A stretch of 64,000 nucleotides of DNA, taken from positions 17,147 through 81,146 of the forward strand of contig NZ_JACSQM010000011.1 in the NCBI RefSeq assembly GCF_014836645.1, read 5' to 3'. The stretch is from Fictibacillus norfolkensis (GTDB lineage: Bacteria; Bacillota; Bacilli; Bacillales; Fictibacillaceae). Position 1 is the stretch's first letter; each line of letters opens with the position of its first letter. The translations under genes and the position numbers were made by a program. This document shows positions 61,759 through 64,000 of this stretch, one piece after another. The notes below the pieces were generated by a model. That model had not been told where the DNA came from, made no database searches, and was given only the letters and a program-made list of their open reading frames with translations.

Positions 61759-61854
61759 GTTATAAAAGAACCAGCATTGATTAAGTAAGCGGATTTGGTA
61801 ACGGTCTTTTTGATAATAAGCACGACGGAGCTGTCTTTTAAACCATGTTGGCAT
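61732..61854 (-). CDS. cmpA: Cortex morphogenetic protein CmpA
   Basis: 40 residues, MPTWFKRQLRRAYYQKD then RYQIRLLNQCWFFYNKKH, closely matching B. subtilis CmpA (37 residues). It is an adaptor that promotes degradation of the coat protein SpoIVA by ClpXP when assembly fails and so controls cortex formation. GGAGG lies ahead of ATG 61854. Neighbour of tex and sprT as in B. subtilis. Its last codons and stop lie in the terminator stem. Confidence 0.9.
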   Translation of the reverse strand: MPTWFKRQLRRAYYQKDRYQIRLLNQCWFFYNKKHSSSEE

Positions 61855-61950
61855 ATAGAGAACCTCCTTGAACTTCCCAATCCGTTATTTGTGTATTAGT
61901 CTATGTATAGGAGCTTGTTAATGTGAACTAGAAATGTAAGGAGCTTGACC

Positions 61951-62409
61951 ATGACGAATGAAGAATTGCAGAAGTTAACGGAGGAGATCTCGATTCAGTT
62001 CTTCAATAAAATGTTTCGCCATCAAGTGAGATTCAATAGAAGGCTGCGAACAACAGGTGGACGTTATCTGTTACGATCTCATGATATAGAAATGAATCCT
62101 CATCTTTATGAAGCATTTGGTATGGAAGAATTAATCGGTGTAATTAAGCATGAGCTCGTGCACTATCATATGCATATCGAGGGCAGAGGGTATAAACATG
62201 GTGACGATGACTTTAAATATTGGCTTCATAAAGTAGGTGGGTCTCGTTTTTGTCAGTCCATCCCGGAAAAAAGAAGAACAGAGAGCTATAAATACGCTTA
62301 TTTATGTACGGACTGTATGCAGTCTTATAAAAGAAAAAGGAAAATTGACACGAAAAGATATGTGTGTGGAAAGTGCAGAGGGAAATTAAAACAGGTTTCT
62401 TTAAAATAG
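61951..62409 (+). CDS. SprT-like zinc-binding protein (YdcK)
   Basis: Start ATG 61951 (AAGGAGC six bases ahead); a TTG at 61945 overlaps that site. 152 residues. The zinc-protease-like motif HELVHYHMHIEGRGYKHG (HExxH with a third His), then a C-terminal zinc ribbon with Cys pairs CTDC and CGKC. Corresponds to B. subtilis YdcK/SprT. Activity unproved in bacteria; the eukaryotic relative Spartan is a DNA-protein-crosslink protease. The gene precedes the tRNA cluster as in B. subtilis. Confidence 0.9.
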   Translation: MTNEELQKLTEEISIQFFNKMFRHQVRFNRRLRTTGGRYLLRSHDIEMNPHLYEAFGMEELIGVIKHELVHYHMHIEGRGYKHGDDDFKYWLHKVGGSRFCQSIPEKRRTESYKYAYLCTDCMQSYKRKRKIDTKRYVCGKCRGKLKQVSLK

Positions 62410-62533
62410 AGTGTTGACTTCGAATATAGGTATGTGGTAATTTAATAAAGTCGCTGTTAGACATACCTATTACATAGCTTTTAAAAGCAGGTATCGTAAA
62501 GCGAATGCGGCTCAGAAAAACTTCTAAAATTAG

Positions 62534-62562
62534 TTGACATCTGAGGCGAAAACGATTATGAT
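62534..62562 (+). promoter_or_regulatory. Promoter of the tRNA cluster
   Basis: TTGACA (62534-62539) and TATGAT (62557-62562) are spaced 17 bases, 23 bases before tRNA-Asn. Confidence 0.85.
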
Positions 62563-62584
62563 ATTAATTGTCCTTAAAAGACAT

Positions 62585-62659
62585 TCCACAGTAGCTCAGT
62601 GGTAGAGCTATCGGCTGTTAACCGATCGGTCGTAGGTTCGAGTCCTACCTGTGGAGCCA
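62585..62659 (+). tRNA. trnS-Asn: tRNA-Asn (GTT)
   Basis: Acceptor TCCACAG/CTGTGGA, anticodon loop CTGTTAA, CCA encoded. First gene of the cluster, as in B. subtilis trnS. Confidence 0.97.
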
Positions 62660-62662
62660 TAC

Positions 62663-62753
62663 AGAGAAGTACCCAAGTGGCTCAAGGGGCGCCCCTGCTA
62701 AGGGTGTAGATCGCTAACGCGGTGCGAGGGTTCGAATCCCTTCTTCTCTGCCA
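62663..62753 (+). tRNA. trnS-Ser: tRNA-Ser (GCT)
   Basis: Acceptor AGAGAAG/CTTCTCT, long variable arm (class II), anticodon loop CTGCTAA, CCA encoded. Confidence 0.96.
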
Positions 62754-62756
62754 TGT

Positions 62757-62831
62757 GGCCCGTTGGTCAAGCGGTTAAGACACCGCCCTTTCACGGCGGT
62801 AACACGGGTTCGAATCCCGTACGGGTCACCA
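62757..62831 (+). tRNA. trnS-Glu: tRNA-Glu (TTC)
   Basis: Acceptor GGCCCGT/ACGGGTC, anticodon loop CTTTCAC, CCA encoded. Confidence 0.96.
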
Positions 62832-62865
62832 TATACTTTTATTAAAGTAATACCTATAGATTGAT

Positions 62866-62941
62866 GGACTCGTGGTGTAGTGGTTAACATGCCTGCCTGT
62901 CACGCAGGAGATCGCCGGTTCGACCCCGGTCGGGTCCGCCA
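62866..62941 (+). tRNA. tRNA-Asp (GTC)
   Basis: Acceptor GGACTCG/CGGGTCC, anticodon loop CTGTCAC, CCA encoded. I recall the B. subtilis trnS order as Asn-Ser-Glu-Gln-Lys-Leu-Leu, so Asp is an extra gene here. Confidence 0.96.
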
Positions 62942-62956
62942 TTATTTCTAAGGTGT

Positions 62957-63031
62957 TGGGCTATAGCCAAGCGGTAAGGCATCGCACTTTGACTGCGACA
63001 TGCGTTGGTTCGAATCCAGCTAGCCCAGCCA
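62957..63031 (+). tRNA. trnS-Gln: tRNA-Gln (TTG)
   Basis: Acceptor TGGGCTA/TAGCCCA, anticodon loop CTTTGAC, CCA encoded. Confidence 0.96.
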
Positions 63032-63073
63032 TTTTTTCTTTTTAAGATAAGTGTTTAAAAACACTTCGAGTGA

Positions 63074-63149
63074 GAGCCATTAGCTCAGTTGGTAGAGCAT
63101 CTGACTTTTAATCAGAGGGTCGAAGGTTCGAATCCTTCATGGCTCACCA
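63074..63149 (+). tRNA. trnS-Lys: tRNA-Lys (TTT)
   Basis: Acceptor GAGCCAT/ATGGCTC, anticodon loop CTTTTAA, CCA encoded. Confidence 0.97.
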
Positions 63150-63164
63150 TTTTCAAATTAATAT

Positions 63165-63248
63165 GCGGGTGTGGCGGAATTGGCAGACGCGCTAGACTTA
63201 GGATCTAGTGTCTTTGACGTGGGGGTTCGAGTCCCTTCACCCGCACCA
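63165..63248 (+). tRNA. trnS-Leu1: tRNA-Leu (TAG)
   Basis: Acceptor GCGGGTG/CACCCGC, class II variable arm, anticodon loop CTTAGGA, CCA encoded. Confidence 0.96.
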
Positions 63249-63299
63249 TATTAATTTTTCTCAATAAGTTGCAGTGCTCATGCGCTGGCATCTAGCCGC

Positions 63300-63385
<86 letters not shown>

Positions 63386-63419
63386 ACTTTAATTCATAAC
63401 ATAGAATACATTTAAATAT

Positions 63420-63496
63420 GCGCCCTTAGCTCAGCTGGATAGAGTGTTTGACTACGAATCAAAAGGTCGGGAGTTCGAATCTCTCAGGGCGCGCCA
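63420..63496 (+). tRNA. tRNA-Arg (ACG)
   Basis: Acceptor GCGCCCT/AGGGCGC, anticodon loop CTACGAA, CCA encoded. Confidence 0.96.
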
Positions 63497-63506
63497 TATT
63501 TACTTA

Positions 63507-63583
63507 CGGGAAGTGGCTCAGCTTGGTAGAGCACCTGGTTTGGGACCAGGGGGTCGCAGGTTCAAATCCTGTCTTCCCGACCA
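63507..63583 (+). tRNA. tRNA-Pro (TGG)
   Basis: Acceptor CGGGAAG/CTTCCCG, anticodon loop TTTGGGA, CCA encoded. Confidence 0.96.
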
Positions 63584-63590
63584 TACTTAT

Positions 63591-63664
63591 GCGGGTGTAG
63601 TTTAGTGGTAAAACAAGAGCCTTCCAAGCTCTGGTCGTGAGTTCGATTCTCATCACCCGCTCCA
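63591..63664 (+). tRNA. tRNA-Gly (TCC)
   Basis: Acceptor GCGGGTG/CACCCGC, anticodon loop CTTCCAA, CCA encoded. Confidence 0.96.
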
Positions 63665-63675
63665 TTATTTTTTAC

Positions 63676-63752
<77 letters not shown>

Positions 63753-63793
63753 TATGATCGTAAAAATGATCAAAAAAGAATTTCAAAAAGTGC

Positions 63794-63822
63794 TTGACTT
63801 TATAACTTCCATTCGGTAAGAT
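63794..63822 (+). promoter_or_regulatory. rRNA operon promoter
   Basis: TTGACT (63794-63799) and TAAGAT (63817-63822), 17-base spacing, about 118 bases before 16S. The tRNA transcript may also read through into this operon, since no terminator is seen after tRNA-Ile. Confidence 0.8.
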
Positions 63823-63855
63823 AATAAAGCTGTCTCGGAAAAAGACAAGCAAAAC

Positions 63856-63870
63856 AGTTCTTTGAAAACT
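63856..63870 (+). promoter_or_regulatory. boxA-type antitermination site in the rRNA leader
   Basis: AGTTCTTTGAAAACT matches the leader boxA of Bacillus rrn operons, the site where NusB/NusE load. Confidence 0.7.
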
Positions 63871-63939
63871 GAACAAAAGAAATAGGTAAGGAATTAAGAA
63901 TTAATTCCGTCAGTTTTAAAATCGAGCAAGACAAACACT

Positions 63940-64000
<61 letters not shown>

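Overview
The window comes from a low-GC, endospore-forming member of the Bacillaceae. Evidence: a complete B. subtilis-type sigB operon with the flanking order rhomboid-acpS-ydcC-alr-ndoAI/ndoA-[rsbR S T U V W sigB rsbX]-tex-cmpA-sprT-trnS; sigX/rsiX; YjcZ, CmpA and YdcC sporulation proteins; and a start of 16S rRNA of Bacillus type. The genus cannot be fixed from this window; Fictibacillus or a close relative is a guess.

Region 1 (1-15906) reads as the cargo end of a Tn7-like transposon. It opens with the C-terminal part of a TnsD-type target selector. Then come a 1275-residue STAND-like P-loop ATPase, a GC-richer three-gene module (MmeI-like DNA methyltransferase, SF2 helicase, GIY-YIG nuclease) that looks like an undescribed or poorly described restriction-type defence system, two decayed gene relics around a DUF3800 gene, a doubtful small ORF and a pair of small membrane-associated genes. 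A candidate element end (terminal ...CCCACA, like Tn7) lies at 15906, next to an intact rho-independent terminator that may be the old glmS terminator.

Region 2 (15957-46984) is chromosomal backbone: an ABC exporter, general stress protein YdaG, two Opp-type permeases with no ATPase, a class A PBP, a GNAT/TetR operon with a palindromic operator, sigX-rsiX with its own ECF promoter, an NlpC/P60 protein that has lost its catalytic residues, uvsE, an SDR-QueA paralogue pair, four small VOC/metallophosphoesterase genes, an LTA synthase, signal peptidase I, tag and a YkuD L,D-transpeptidase. The most striking item is at 39350-40844: an NprR-like (HTH+TPR) receptor followed 16 nt later by a 70-residue secreted pro-peptide carrying three identical copies of the octapeptide IDNGPNPT. 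The copies differ at six of eight codons, all synonymously. This is a complete RRNPP-type quorum-sensing pair with a multicopy signal.

Region 3 (47280-59244) concerns stress signalling. A four-gene operon encodes an HmoA-like ABM protein, a small helical protein, an AerR/CarH-like stand-alone B12-binding protein carrying the photoreceptor motif W-x9-EH, and an RsbR-like STAS protein with Glu at both positions that RsbT phosphorylates in RsbRA. It lies upstream of the canonical sigB stressosome operon and suggests a cobalamin (possibly light) input into the general stress response.

Region 4 (59331-64000) holds a dispersed repeat, tex, cmpA, sprT and twelve tRNA genes running directly into the promoter, boxA and first 61 bases of a 16S rRNA gene. 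Two intergenic regions (27835-27918 and 51859-51963) share the same degenerate 21-bp tandem repeat, and a dispersed palindromic repeat family occurs at 15957-16410, 50088-50130 and 59331-59461.
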